A DNA stretch of 64,000 bases from the NCBI GenBank assembly GCA_932294295.1, contig OW028585.1, positions 29,062,720 through 29,126,719 on the forward strand, in the 5' to 3' direction. The notes under the pieces are model-generated. The model saw nothing but the letters and a program-made list of their open reading frames with translations, had not been told where the DNA came from and did no database searches. Of this stretch, positions 15,101 through 30,100 are shown in pieces (within the stretch, counting starts at the first letter, position 1; every line of letters begins with the position of its first letter). The position numbers and the translations under genes are program-made. The stretch is from Alitta virens. Its lineage: Eukaryota > Annelida > Polychaeta > Phyllodocida > Nereididae.

Positions 15101-18100
15101 AATTTCTTCACCTGATAAGTTCCTGCAGAACATCCAACAGGCATTACCGACCCAGTAGGGCAATAAGATCCCGTAGGACAGACGCCACCGTCTCCGGTAT
15201 TGTTGTTTCCGGTTGGATGAGACGTATCGACACCCCATGAGCAGTAAAATCCAGGTGCACACTCTCCAGTAGGATAAGTCTGATTCGTTCGATCACAATA
15301 GTACCCTCCTGAAAAAATAAATTTTATGATATGTGTTTGAATCTGATGCCCTTAAAAGACAAATATACTCCTGTATATTTTGAGATAAGGACGCTATATC
15401 CCACTGATACTGTAAGATTTAAAGGATAGTATGAGTGAAATAACCTTCAGGGGTCATACAATTTTGTTAAAGCACCCTTCAGTAGCAGATGGGCGTGGAT
15501 GGGCAAGTTTGACAAACTGGGAATATTAGAGAATAAAAGTCATCTTGGTTGACTATATTAGCTTTATACTAGACTCATCAAAAGCAAGTGTGCAACATTT
15601 TTTGGCACAACAACTTGAATGAGTGCAGAGAATGTTTCTCAACATACTAGAGCTCTATTTGATAGCACAAACGCAATCCACAATATTACACAAACTTCAC
15701 ACAGCGATAAAAACTGACACCTACCAGTACACTGAAGACACTCTGCCTGACTTTGCAGTCCGAGTTCGTTACTAAATGTCCCCATTTCGCAGGGTTGCCA
15801 ATTGAGTCCTGTTCCAGAGGGACAGTAAAATCCTCTCGGGCACAGTCTGTACCCTGATGAAGAATTGCCTGCAAGAATTAGAAAACAATCAGGCAAATCA
15901 ACACTTTCCAAATGAATCTGACTGTAAGCAAGGGCTTCATCATAAGCTAAAAATAAAACGTTACCTTCTAATGGCTGTTCCATTTCAAAAAGAGGGGGGG
16001 GGGGGGGGGGTGGATCTGAACATTTTTAGATATCTTGTTTTTAACAGATCCACCCCCCCCCCTGCTTTTTTTCTACATTAAGATATTAAGAAAATACTGG
16101 TCATAAGTTATGATAAAAGTTTGCCTCAGACCCCCTTCCCCGGCCCGATATCTGAAAAATCTTGTCGTCCCCTCCTCCCTTTTTAAAAAAATGGAACAGC
16201 CCCCTAATTGAGTCTTGCTTTGACTGTGGGTGATGAAACAACATTTATACATAATTTTCTTGTAGAGTCAGAACACTATTAGATACAAACACATGTTGAT
16301 AAAATTTGTAATAGTCAAAGGAATTGCTAAAATTGCAGTGGTATTATGACAATCAGAGTTAATCACAGCAAAAACTCCGATATTAAGAGCAAAAACCTCA
16401 AATAAAAGTAATCACTTTACCTTCAATGACCTCTTCGGGAACACAATAATATCCCGCAGTGCAAATTTCACAGGTCACTGCTTGCGTGAAATTCGTGTAG
16501 GACCCAGCGGGACATGGTGCGGGAATTCCCGAACCGAGAGGACAGTGTAGTCCGATTGGACAAGGGGTCAAAGGTGGATTTGGGACGGTATCTCCTCCAG
16601 GGCAGTAGAATCCAGGGTCACACTGCGCAGTCGGTGCATTCAATCCTATGAACAAGAAAAGGCTAAATTACCATGTTGTTGCTCTTGTCATATATATTGA
16701 CCAATACAAATAGCTAGATTTATTTGATTTCAAAGCAACTTTAAAAATAAATAAAAACATGATACAGAACAAGTAGATAAATACAAAACGAGAATAAATG
16801 ATGTCTTATTCTGTTTAACATTACAACATTATGATTAAACACAAAATGTAGTTGCGATCAGGTGGCCATACAACAGCAAGTAGGGCTATGGTACAGCCAC
16901 CCTGGGAAAACTAATCAGATAAAAAAAAGATGTTATTTAAAAAAATATATCAAAATGACAGAAATTATCAAATGGCCATAATAATGACAGCATGACAAAA
17001 ATTATTGTTGGAAATGTCAGAAACTTGAAGTTATTCATTGATGCGTTTTAACGAGTTAGAAAATTGGGGTTTGACGTGATAGTAACATTTTTTGTCCATT
17101 TTCATGCTGCTCGAGGCTTTTTATGACAAATCATGACCGAAAAATAAATGGACATCCACAATGGATCCCACTATAATATTTCTTATTTATCAATGGCATT
17201 CTCATACTGAACTTACATAAAAGTTGACATTTCCTGGTTTAAGTTTTCAAGACAAATTTACTTATGTAATGATTAATGAACAATTGAAAACCAGTAGATT
17301 TGTATTTCGATGTTACCAAATAAGAAGAAATATGTAATACAGTAATTCGATTTTTTTTTTGGTATTATAATTTTTACACTTCATGTTTGCATTATCCGCT
17401 TAAGTTCAATTGATTTGTAGTGACAAACAAGCCCACTTGGGCCGGGTCCATATATTGTGATTTTCTTTTTTCCCAGTTGCATATATTGGACTTGTCAATA
17501 AAGATTTTCGTATCGTATCGACAACACGTACCTGTTTCATTGCAATACCGCCCAGGATCACAAGACAAACATAGGGACGAGTTACTATTGCCGAGAGTAT
17601 TGCTGTACGTCCCAGCATCGCATGGAGTAGGGTATCCTGACCCTAGTGGACAGTAGTGACCAACTGGACATATCTCTGCTCGGGAGTTGTTAGAGCGAAG
17701 TGGACAGTAATACCTGAAACAAGACAATGATAAAATTGTTTTGCTAGATACATTTTATTAAAAATTTTTTGGTCAAATTTGACCTATTTGTCGTACAGCA
17801 GTAAGAAATATAAAAATCTAAATACATGCAAGATACAGGGAAAAAAAAAACACATATACATATCAATAAAAACACACATATTTCACGTATACATATCAAT
17901 AAAAATATTGAATCAGACTGTGTAGTGCTGACAGAACAGCGCAAAAGCAATCCGGTACCTCTACCAGTGGTCTACAGTTACTGTTTTATCCATTTTTCTT
18001 TAATCTTTATTCATTTATTGGCTTGTTTCATTTTTCTCTTTATTTAGTTTTAGTTATTTAGACAGACTAAGGGAGTGCAGCATTGATTTTACATATCATA

Positions 18101-21100
18101 ATTTTATGGAATTTTTAGTTATATATTTATTTAGTCTTAGACAATGATAAGTTCAAATAATTATTGGTCAAGAGCATAATGTACATAGACATATATATGT
18201 TAGTATGTTATGGACAGCCTTGGTTCAATAGTCTTTTCACTGAGCAGCTCTGAATTCCGCAATACATAAGTCTTTCCTCTCCCCTTATTACTCATTTTGC
18301 TTTTCAGACATAGTAGATCATAGCTAACGGATTCCATAAATATAACTTTCTCAGTGAAATGACAGAAATCAACTAAATGATAAGATGTCAAATATACATT
18401 AAAATGCACTAAAAATACTGCTGCTAGGATGCACTTTGCTTCAGTCAATCAGAGTCAAGGACAGGAATGTTTTCAGCCAATAGAATAGCAGTATTCTGTC
18501 ATAGCCACCTGGTGGAAATATAGAGAACCTTCCATGAAAATCCACTATTGCAGGCATCCATGGTCAGTCAATAGATTTTCTCACTAGCTCCTATCACTTT
18601 CTTGAGGGTGTTTATCATACGGTCAAGGTCAACGATGCACCATTTTTAAATGTTTTTATGATCATATAAACTCTCATGACTTCACTAATGCCTAAAGAAA
18701 ATTGTAACCAAGCAAATGATTGGCCTGTGCACATTGAGACGGCATGTAGTTGACCATGGTTCAAGGTGAAAAAGGTTGAAATAATCATAATGACATGTAT
18801 TCAGGCTTGATTGCAAAGTCTATGGTTTGTTAGTAAGGTTGGTTAACATAAAACTGTCAACAAACCAGATACACATATTTTGTAGAGAGCTCTAGGAATC
18901 GGTTCAATTTTTTGTAAACGATTAATTGGGGCTTCTGGCAACCGATTATCAATTAATAATTTGATTATTTAATGTAACCAACACAAAGTGTTAATGCTTG
19001 GCTACTTCAATGAAATAGGTCTTTTTTTATACCAAAATCTTGCAGTTCAATCCAGGTGGCAGCACATGACAACCGCGGCCACATGGAGGGTTTTTGTGGC
19101 AAAACGGGCGATAATATACCGCGCAAAGTTATCGAGGTTACTATAATAAGACCCAATGGTTATGTGGTATTTTTTTATATTCCCCACGAGTGGACAGATT
19201 GGCCAGGATTCACGAGTGGCGTTAGCCACGAGTGAATTCTGAAGCCAATCTGTCCACAAGTGAGGGAATATAAAAATATACCACATATCCACTTGGGTCT
19301 TATTTATACCCCACAATTTTCACTTTTAGTTGAGCTGTCTGGCTATGCATTCATGTAGTATAGAAAAAATTCATGAATATTAATTTTTGCCATTGACCAA
19401 TCAGAGCATTGCATAACTGTCAACAACGTCATCACTTCAAAACTTTCTGGGACATTTTCACATTAATAAAAAAAATTACGAAATGATATTTACAAACCAG
19501 TTGTTAAATATTTCTTGTCAGAATTGTTTTTTATACTAGATTTGGACAGAAAATGTTTTATTGTTCCTTATTATTCGATTGTATTACCGAAGCGATGACG
19601 CTCCTGTGACGTTACCCATAGCAACACAGCCACACAATGGCTTGTATCTGTGGACTGAACAGATCATTGACTTTCTGTTACGTTTTTTGCTCCTGGAATC
19701 GTTAATTCTTGTCCGATTTCAAAAATTTAAATTTTTTTAGGGAGCTGACAATTTTATCTTTTGAATGGTGGTAAAATTGTGACTCCGAATATTGTTTTAA
19801 AGCGGCGGCGCTAGTTTAAACGGCGAAGCGCTTAGCTGCAAAAAGAGATTTTTTGTCATTGGCCTGCCATACATAGAAGTATGTGGTATACATTTCCCAT
19901 CCTTGTAAGGTAAGCCATGTAGTATACACATGTATACCACATAGGCTATACCACATGGCTTTTCTATATGGTATACAACTGATTGTGGGGTATAAATTAA
20001 TAGTCGAGAATCAAATTTTTCAGATTTTCAATTCGATTAATCGATAATCGTCGATAATCGCCGAGCCCTAACATTTTGATGATGTCACTGCTTTTGGTGA
20101 TGTCATATTGTCACAATGTCATTGCAGTTGCTTCATCTTGCGAGCTACGTTGCTCATGATTGCAATCATCAGCTTATATAAATGAATAGTTCAAAGTGTT
20201 AACCCACCCTTCATCGCAAAGTCCACTGGGTTCTGTCATATGTATTTCAGCGCAGTATTGTCCAGCGGGACAATGTACACAGTCACCATCTTTCTCCAAA
20301 CCAGTTCTATTGTTCCAAGTTCCTTTGGGGCAAGGTTCAGGATCTGCAGTGCCCAATGGGCAATAGTGGCCCACGGGACAAATATTCCCATCTGCTCCTA
20401 AAATTGAAAAAGAACATTAAAATTTAGAAACAATGAGCCATAGATTGTACAAAACTAGAGCTATTGTTGGTGTGTATGGTAGAATGGAGGAGGAGGATGA
20501 GGAAGATGGGAGGAGGAGGATGAGGAGGAGGAAGAGGAGGAGGATGAGCAGGAGGAGAAAGAGGCGGCTTTCATTGTATCACTTTTTGATATTTTTTTAC
20601 ACTGTTAAAAAGTTATTTTAAGTCTAGTTTGTAGATATTGAGCATTGTTGCACTTTTATCAGTTTGGTCATTAACATACCCTGGTCAGGCGCAGATATGT
20701 TGGCGTACTGTTTGCAGAAGTAGCCTTCCTCGCACAGATCTACTGGAGTCACCATTCCTGGCATCGGGCAGTAAAACCCTCCCAGACAAGGGGTGCAATC
20801 ATCTTCACGATGCAATCCTGTAAATAGAGCAGAGAATAAATACAATGTAACACTCTAATAATGAGTTCAGCTCCCTCCAAATATAGTCAGATAGTCTACA
20901 GTCTATGTTAAAAAAAAAATTCTCAGACAATAACAGGTAGAATTTTCCAGTCTTTTTAAAATCTTTGTCATAATTTAATTACAGTTTATAATATATAACA
21001 GGCATGATCGGTAGTAGTCTCACAGAATTTACCACAAATATCAAGATATTAGTCTTACATAAGTAAATTATTTTCCTACAGTTGGCATAGTAGATATGTA

Positions 21101-24100
21101 ACAGAAACTGCTTGATTGTCTGAGAGAAAAAATACTCGATCAGCTGTCGCCCAAATTCTCGATAACATTGTATTTTGGATAGAAAATAAATAATGATTTT
21201 CCTTCTTTTGTTTTTTGGTCATAAAGTTTGAATTTCGAAATTGAAAGTCAGCCACCCAAAATCTTTCCTTAACCTTCTTCTCGGAAGCATTACTTAACTT
21301 TAATGAGCAATATTATTGACAGATGGAAGTTATTTTTCTTTTCGAAGAAGACCGAAAAGTAATGCGAAAATGCCCACCCAAAAAAATTATTTTAATCATG
21401 CTTACCTGTTCTGTTATTGAAAGTCCCGATGGGGCACGGATACTCATTCGGGAACCTAGTACCCTCGGGACAATAGTATCCCATGGGACATAGTGCAGTG
21501 TCGTTATTCAACACAACGATATCCATAGTGTTGTCGCAGAAGTACCCAGACGGACATATCTTGCACGTGGAGGTTGCAATTTCATCTTGGTAGGTGCCGT
21601 TTGTACATCTCAGTGGTGCACCTGAACCTGATGGACAGTAGTGACCAACTGGACATCTGAAATGCATAACACGGTCAGGAGGGTTGAAAATTAGGAAATT
21701 TAATGATGAACTCCACATACGGATGTACCAGTGTCATCTTTAGCACATTTTGGTGAAAAATTACGCTATTCAGCAATACTAAAACAACAATTGTCTGATA
21801 TATCATCATCTGTTGACTTAAGTACAGTATTAAACTCCTAACTCTGAACGATTACACAATAACTCTGTTTACCAAGTTCCCCATTGTAGCAACAGCAAAG
21901 CTATCTGAACTAATGCAAATATTCAACGATGCTACTCACACATATTCGGCAGGTGTTGAAGTATTCTGTTGCCCGGGGCAATAGTAGCCATCATCACAAT
22001 CTCCAGCAGGCGTTGGTCTTCCTGTCCCTGGACAATATTGACCAAGCGGGCAATCCAAACAATCAGACAAACTGACCGACCCTGTCGAGTGCAGATAGAA
22101 GCCAGCTGGGCACGGAGATGGGGCGTCAGACCCTTCAGGACAGTAGTGACCTTCAGGACAAGCATTACCAGTGGCGCCATCTACTGGTGTGCTTGTGTTA
22201 GCTGCCAGAGTACAGTACCATCCTGCAAAATGAAGAATCACATTTTAAAGTTGCATTTGTAAATAAACATAAGCCGCTTCTCATATCCAATGGTAGGATT
22301 GGTTCATTATAACTATGTCCCTCAGGTGAGGTTTTTTAAATACATATATACATATATATCATAAAACTTACCAGACAATGCACCATCGAACTAATTTTCA
22401 CTGATAAAGAATTTGCAAATAGAATGATTTAAAGATAATTACCAAATTTATACATATTTTCCTCAATTTAGCATGACATTCGACAGGAGGGGAGGAGTCA
22501 AAGCATGACACTATTACCATTTTTAGCGTAATTCCAAAGTAAAACCCAGGCCATCCTACCATTAAGACCGAAGACATAACACACCAGTAATGGTCTTAAA
22601 AGCTTGTTTCTGTTGTGAATTACCTTCAGTGCAGTTGCCGGTTGGTTGTTCAAGTCCAGCAGTCTCGCAATATTTCCCAGGGTCACAAGGAGTTGGTTGA
22701 TATGAGCCTTGAGGGCAGTAATACCCTGGTTGACACTGACCACCATTTGTGGTTTCCATCGCAGATGTAGCGTTCCCTGAGCAGTACCAACCTACAAAAC
22801 ATGAACGCGATTTAAGTGGGCATGAGGCACATCAATCCTGTACAGCAGCTTGTACACCTTGGCTATACATTACAATCAAAAACTGTTGTTTAATCTGTAC
22901 AATTTCCAGTTAGTAGCAGGTACCTGAATCTCATTAATTGGACATAGCATGGTGTAATTGATGGTCAGTCAAGCTTGGAAAGGAATGAACATATAAAATC
23001 GATTGAACTCTGAACTCAGAACAATTTATTCAAAATATCACATATTAAAATATGTACATTCGGAATTGGCCCTCTAGGGCAGAAATTCTGCCGCTATCAA
23101 GGGCCACACCCTAGTTAATAATCAAATGAACAAAAACTCAAAAATTCAAACCATGATAATTTTACGATTTTTTAGTAATGACATTCCAGATGTATATAGG
23201 TACAGTCACTAATGTAATACATGTCAGTGTTAATTAAAATGATGAGTTGGGAGAGGGATAGTGAATCATCCATCGATGATGCTGGTGCACCTTCAATTGA
23301 ACTGTACGAACCAGTTATGTTATGTAGTAGGACATAGTGAAATCAGTGCAGTATATCTAACTCGCTTGGCTCAGCCGGTTGCTACGTATTGCAACTCAGT
23401 CCAGCCTGTTAATAATTACACCACTTTTTAAACATATGCTATGAGCTGTTTAAATCACTGAAAGACTTACCAGGGTCACACTGTCCTGAGGAGAAAGTTA
23501 GTCCATCCAATTCGCAATAATGACCACCAGGACAGGGTAGGCAATCGAAAACATCTTTGCCACCAGTGGTGTTTCTGTACGTCCCAGCAGGGCAGAGGAA
23601 CTGACCACCAAACTGTGTGCCTGGCAATGAGAAATGTTTTGGGTTTAGTGCAGTATAGCGGACCCAAATTTATGCCCATATTTGGCGCACATTAAAAATT
23701 TAATTTTAATAAATATTTCACAAGCTTTTAAGTTCTAGCACAAAAAAAAAAGCAAAAATAAACGCTGTCGACGTCATACATTAATTTCAAGCATTTTTAC
23801 GTCATAGGCATGGCAATGAGGCTCGTTAAATATGGTCATAAATCTGGGTCCGCTATACCGCACTTTTTCCAATGTTTTAAATTGTTCAATTATGGTTCCT
23901 TATGGTTCATAAGAGATATTTTCCTTTGCTGACTGTTCGTCATAACAAAATAACAAAACAAAGTACCGAATTAACTCGTTTTAATACTCGCATCGATGCA
24001 TAAGATGAGACGAGAGAAAATATATTCTAGTGGCAAGCAAACAAAATCATTGTAAGACGAGGGAAAAAAAGTCATAATCTGGTTGACGCAATGACCCACA

Positions 24101-27100
24101 ATTATAGGTCAAACGGTCAAAAACTGACCAGTGAAATTTCAGTAAGCTGAACTGACTTTAGACCATGATGGCTGACTTAATAATCTTAATAATTGACACA
24201 AATCCTAATCCCCCAGAGTGCTGAACATTTCTCATGTTAGACGAAGGGGGGAACAGTTCGTTTGTGTTGTTAAATAAGACTAGAAACTTAAGTCGAGGCT
24301 ATTTGCAATCTATAGTCAATAAGGCAATAAAACTCAAGTCATACCTGCAGGGCAGTAGGATCCACTTGGACATGGAGTATCTAAATAAGTCTCCGCTCCT
24401 TCCAGGCAATAATAACCAGCAGGACATTCCGAACACATTGCTAATCCTGTGATGTTGCTGTATGACCCAGCGCCACAAGGCAGCGGAACTGTAGTGCCCA
24501 GAGGACAGTATGATCCCAGAGGACAAACGTCACCCACTCCTGTTTGGCCACCTGTAATAAGTTGTTATATAAAGTAGATAGATAGATAGATAGGCAGATA
24601 GACAGATAGATATATAGATTGGTAGGTAGATAGATAGATAGATAGATACAAGTTAAAACTACTTAATTTCCAACTCTGGCTTAGTTACTAAAATCGGCTT
24701 TAAATTTTAACTTCAATGGCCAAACTAAAATTGACAGCATCACTCTCTCTGGAGCTGAATCTGATCGATAAAAATGCACCAGTATAGAACTGAGTAGCAT
24801 TGACTAATACATTACCATCTTACCATTCATCATGCATGTTCCGTTTTCAGTTGTAACATTTTCAAGTCCAGTGGGCCTCGGTCGATCCATTCCGAACTCG
24901 CAATAATAACCAGGTTCACATTTATCCGTTGGTTCCGTAGCTCCGTAATGTTCACAGTACCACCCTCCTGGGCAGGGTTTGCATTCATCAATTTCACCAA
25001 GTCCTTAAAAAGACAATATTACATAAATCAGAAACTCAAATTAGAAAACAAAAACATTTTCATTGATGCAGTGTACTGTAAGCGTCAGTCTAGCAGTGTT
25101 GTGTTCATAACTGATGGGCCAAATATAAACATGAATGCGACTTTATAATATTATATACAAAGCATAAATGTGGATTTTGTACTGGAGGAAGTTGAGCAAA
25201 ACTGACACCAGCGCATGGTGGTCAGTACATATATTTCAAGCATATCAATTAGAGACCTGTGCGGGCATCAAAATTCTGCCCACTCACGCCCCGCGCCCGC
25301 ATTTCTGAGCCCTGCATTCATATTTTGCGGGCGCCCATGGGCTTCCTGCAAATGCATCATATTATGAATACATTTATGCTTCTCTATACACGAGGTATAA
25401 ATATATGGTTCTCATTATACAAGGAAATAGCCCCAACTGACATCAATACACGGTCATTCCTCCGTCACTCCTCCTCATATATACTTATTCATGTGTAGAT
25501 GATTGTGCACCAAAGCAATCTTATCAAAATAAAGCAATCATCATATAATTTTATTATTATCATTATTTTTAGTATTTTCTCCTTTCTATTTTTTTCCTAT
25601 CTTATATTTCTTTTCTCTTTTTCTGTTTGTTTCTAATTTATCTAGTATTATATTCTTTCTTGTTCAAAAAATTGTATCAATTTAAGGTGGCCCCTAACAC
25701 AACCTATTGAGGTTCTTTGGGGGGTCTCCTGGCAAGTATAAATACTAATATAATATATGCAATAATTTTAAATGTATCCTGCCAGAAATAACAAAATATC
25801 ATGCTGTAGTCTTGTTTTAAGTAAATTGCCAAATAAAATTATTTTCAATTCAATCATGATTATCATATCAATATAATTATCAATGATTCAAGCCAACTCT
25901 TACGGTAGTAAAGTACCAAAATAGCAAGCAAAAACTTTTGGTCACAACATTTCTATAATCTTACAAAGACAACTTCAACAGAATATACGAACCAGTATCA
26001 TTGTTATACGTTCCAGGTGGACACTGTTGCCATGTGAACCCTGTCCCAGCTGGACAATAACGACCTTCTGGACATTCAGCCACTTGATTTCCGTTCAAGC
26101 AATACCTGTAGAAAATAAGTGGTTACTAAAAAAGGTCTACAGTGCTAATGATCGGGTAGCCTGAGTGGTCTAGTGGTCAAATTCTTGGCTGGAGGTCCTG
26201 GGTTCAAAATCCAAAGCCTGGGTCATCTTCATGAGCTACATCTCACCTCGATGTCTGTTGAATCAGTGGTGGTGCATTGTAGGGCTAACTCAGTTGGCGC
26301 TTATTTTATAGCAAGTAAAGGACCTATCCCATAACTCGTGGAGGCAAATGTATAAGATGTTTAAATGCAAAGCTTTATCATCTCATCATAAGGTCTGCTT
26401 CTTTTCACCCTGACTAAGCTTAAGTCGCATTAAAACAGTGCTAGAAGTATGTATCTCTCTTCAAGGAACTTGTATTCCTCATTACTTGTTAATTTTATTG
26501 ACTACTTTAGCAGCTTGTTTACAAACTTTGAAATCTCCTGATAGCATAGATTTTTGTAATCCTCTTAAACATTGTTACTATTTTTAGATTGCGATGGTTT
26601 TTTATCAATAAAACAGGCCAAAATACTGTAGTTTTCAGTTATAGCGATTGAAATTTTGCAAAATTGATGAAACTAACAGGCCCCGGTGGCGCAATGGATA
26701 GCGCGTCGGACTTCTAATCCGGAGGTTGTGGGTTCGAGTCCCATCCGGGGTGCTTACATTTTTCCGCTATTATAAATATTAAATGCTGCTCACTGAATGT
26801 AATAAGTAATATACAGAACCTGTCAGACACATCAGTTAATACCAACAGGTTTTTGAATTAGAACGTACACTGTACTGTTGTATATTCACCATAAAATAAG
26901 ACTTTCGGTTCCAGAAATTCCTTTATATACTTTAAAACAGAATTAAAGATTTCTTTACAACCTCCTGAAATTTATGGTTTTAAAGACTTTTCAAGGCTTT
27001 AAATATGAGAAACTCCATTCAATACCTTTTAAAACTTTCTAAAGAATGGTGGCCACCCTGTAATACTCCAAAATAAAGACCATCCTCCTAATAAGTTAAT

Positions 27101-30100
27101 GGCGGAATTCTCTTCCAAAAACACATCACCACAAAAATCTCAACAGTCATTCTAAAAAATTCACATACCATCCAACTATACACACATAACATTCCGCTGC
27201 ATGAGTGTGGTTCATGAACGTTCCATTGGAACACAGCAGAGGTTCCGAGGAATTCTCTGGACAGTAGTAGCCGACTGGACAATTGTAGTCTTCAGGTCTT
27301 GATGAATTCTGGCCTGAGAACAAAAACCACATTTATTGTTCTTGTCTGATGCAATGAAGTGTTCTGGTGCTGCCTAATGGGTATCAGCTCAGTGCAACAG
27401 CCAAAAATTGTCACACTCAGTGGATTACTGGAGGCTTAATTCTGATGGAACTGACCTCGGACACACTTAGCACTGTTCTACCTGTGTAAGTTTATTGCCT
27501 AATTGGGAAAGCTGGCTGCATGGTCAGTAATGCATAGCAATTTGTCACGTAACAAAACACTACTAATGAACAAACAGCATTGCACTGGACCACTTCCGAC
27601 AATAAAGTAAACATTGTGCGTAAGTCTGGTTCTGTCATTGTCTCCTTGCGAAACAAATGTTTATAAATGAAGATATGAAAATAAATTGTAAATATTTTTT
27701 TTTGGCAAAATAAAAAGAATCTGAATCTTACTCCATAATTGCGACAGGCATCCTGGTATTTTTCATATTTCTTTGAATAGCCATACTTAAATATATTGTA
27801 ACTCCGCAGTACTTGCGTTAACGGCAAACAACTAACCTTCAGGGCAGTAGTAACCGGCATTACAAGGGCCTGATACTGCGTCTAATCCCTCCGCACCACA
27901 GAATGACCCATGAGTACACAGAGTGCATTGAGATGAGCCATTCAGTCCTTGGTAAGGGTTGAATGTCCCCTGAGAAAAAAATTGGTACACAAAGCTGTTA
28001 CAACATGCATCAGTAAGTTTGCTATGCATTTCTTTTTAAGCTTTTATTAAGCAGTCTTCAACTTTCAAAATGATACTTTGCAGACAGGTTAATTTGTCAC
28101 ATGTTCTTTAGACTTGGAAACTAACAACCAGAGGATGTCATGTGAAATCAGGACTCCTATTGGCTGCAGAGAGACTGTTTTAACCAATTGGAATTATGGA
28201 TTCAAATAACATCATCTGGAGTTCAGTTTCCAAGTCGATGAAATCAGCTGTAATGACTAATTACTATGGTTACTGATAAACATGACAGTTACAGGATTCC
28301 CCCATCATAATTATATTACTTATTATTACAAAGCTACTGCTTGCTGGAAAAGTATTAATCAATTTACCATAAGTTCAGAAAAGTACTTATCAATTTACCA
28401 TAAGTTCAGAATAGTACTCATCAATTTACCATAAACATCCGCGCAGATTAAACCTACCTCGGGACACCTCATAGGCACCCCTGTTCCTAGTGGGCAATAA
28501 TGGCCAGGGGTACAAATTTCTGCGAATGATGAGTTTGATCCTTGCATGCAGAAATAGCCTGGCGAGCAGTCACCTTAAATAAACATAATTTAAAAAGGTT
28601 AACAAAAATGTCAGCTAAAACCCTACAATTTTGTAGGGTAAGGAAAGAATCCCATAGAAGTATTTATAATTATCCAACAATTACCACATCTTTCCATACA
28701 GATATCAATACTATAGTGAGCTAAATACGAGAGATCTTAATATTATGCATAGTCAATCAATGAGCTATCAAGTCTCGAAAATTTCGCAGGTATTGTATCA
28801 AAAGACAACATCAAAGATCATGTCCATGACTACAGGAAGTGGGAAAGCGTATCGCACTGTATGATGAGAATGCAAAGTGACATCTAGCGAAATGCCAGTA
28901 TACTAGATTTGACAGCTAAGTAACAAAACATCTTTACATTCGAGAATGTGGAGCAAACTAGAATGCACATGGGATGCACAGAGCTCTGCCGAGAGCAGCA
29001 GGGACACTGTAATGCCTAGTGGGGTGGAAATGATGCCTACATTGTAGAATATTGTGTCATGGGAAGTGGGAAAAAATACTGGCTAAATGTTTAGTTAATT
29101 GCCAGTGGAAAAATGTAAACAAACGGGTGGATATCACGGCATGTATGAATGCATAACGTGGAGGCCGTCTTGGCTAATAATTGAAGCAACAAAAGCCCTG
29201 CTGGCGACGCCGAGTGTACATCATAAACTGAATCCTTTGCCACTATAATGATGAGTTATCATTATGTTTAGTCATTAAAATGTGTGCTGAAAGATCTGAA
29301 GCGAGCAAGGCAGAGTGTGGGCTTCCCCTACTGGGGAATTCCCTTGATGACGTCATACGCAAGTCTCGCGAGATCACGACACCAGGCACAAATCGAAGGC
29401 TGCAAGGAATTGAAGAGAATGCATGTGTTCAGGACAATGAAGCGATGAAACAGGCTGAAAAGCAATAACAGGCTGTAATTGAACATAATCTTCGTACACA
29501 GTACAGGGTATTGCGAAATACGACCGATAACTTCCGTTTTCATTGGCTATACTCATGAGCGTTTTTGGCGATATCACCCAGGAGGCGACATCATCTCACG
29601 AGACCGTAGTGATAACAAAAGCTCTCCCCTCTCCAGGGGCAGAGCTAAATATGTGATCTTGATTCTTTGGTCAAAGATTTAAGTTACAATAGGTGACCCA
29701 TGGGTTCTTCGTTTATGTGTACCTTGAACATCAGCCTGTCAGTAGCTTTCACAATATTTCCATAATGCAGTACATGTATTAGGTGATCATGGGTTGGGCA
29801 AGATCTTTGTAATTAAATTTATAATTGACGTTTCTTCTCACCTTGAACATCAGCCAGTCCATAACTTTCGCAATATTTCCCAGGATGGCAAGGCGTGCAT
29901 TCGTCAACACTTGTAAGTCCTTCAGTAGCTCCGAAAGTCCCTGGGACACACCCAACTGGTTCTGCCGTACCCTCCTCACAATAGTATCCTACAAAGTAAA
30001 TTTATAGGGATTTAAAATGTCATGAATTTGCCATAACATTCAAGTCTTCTCTGTAAGGAAACCTGTCAACTTAGCAGTTGTTAATTTCATTACACTAAGC

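Larger units (their letters stand above)
11992..21480 (-). repeat. Protein superrepeat 4 (end of exon 40 to exon 51, about 679 aa)
   Basis: Landmark 2 in exon 45, landmark 3 in exon 46, landmark 1 in exon 51. Confidence 0.8.

Noticed and set aside
24572..24650. Regularly spaced short repeats as a CRISPR-like array
   Set aside because: They are plain GATA microsatellites without spacers, in animal DNA.
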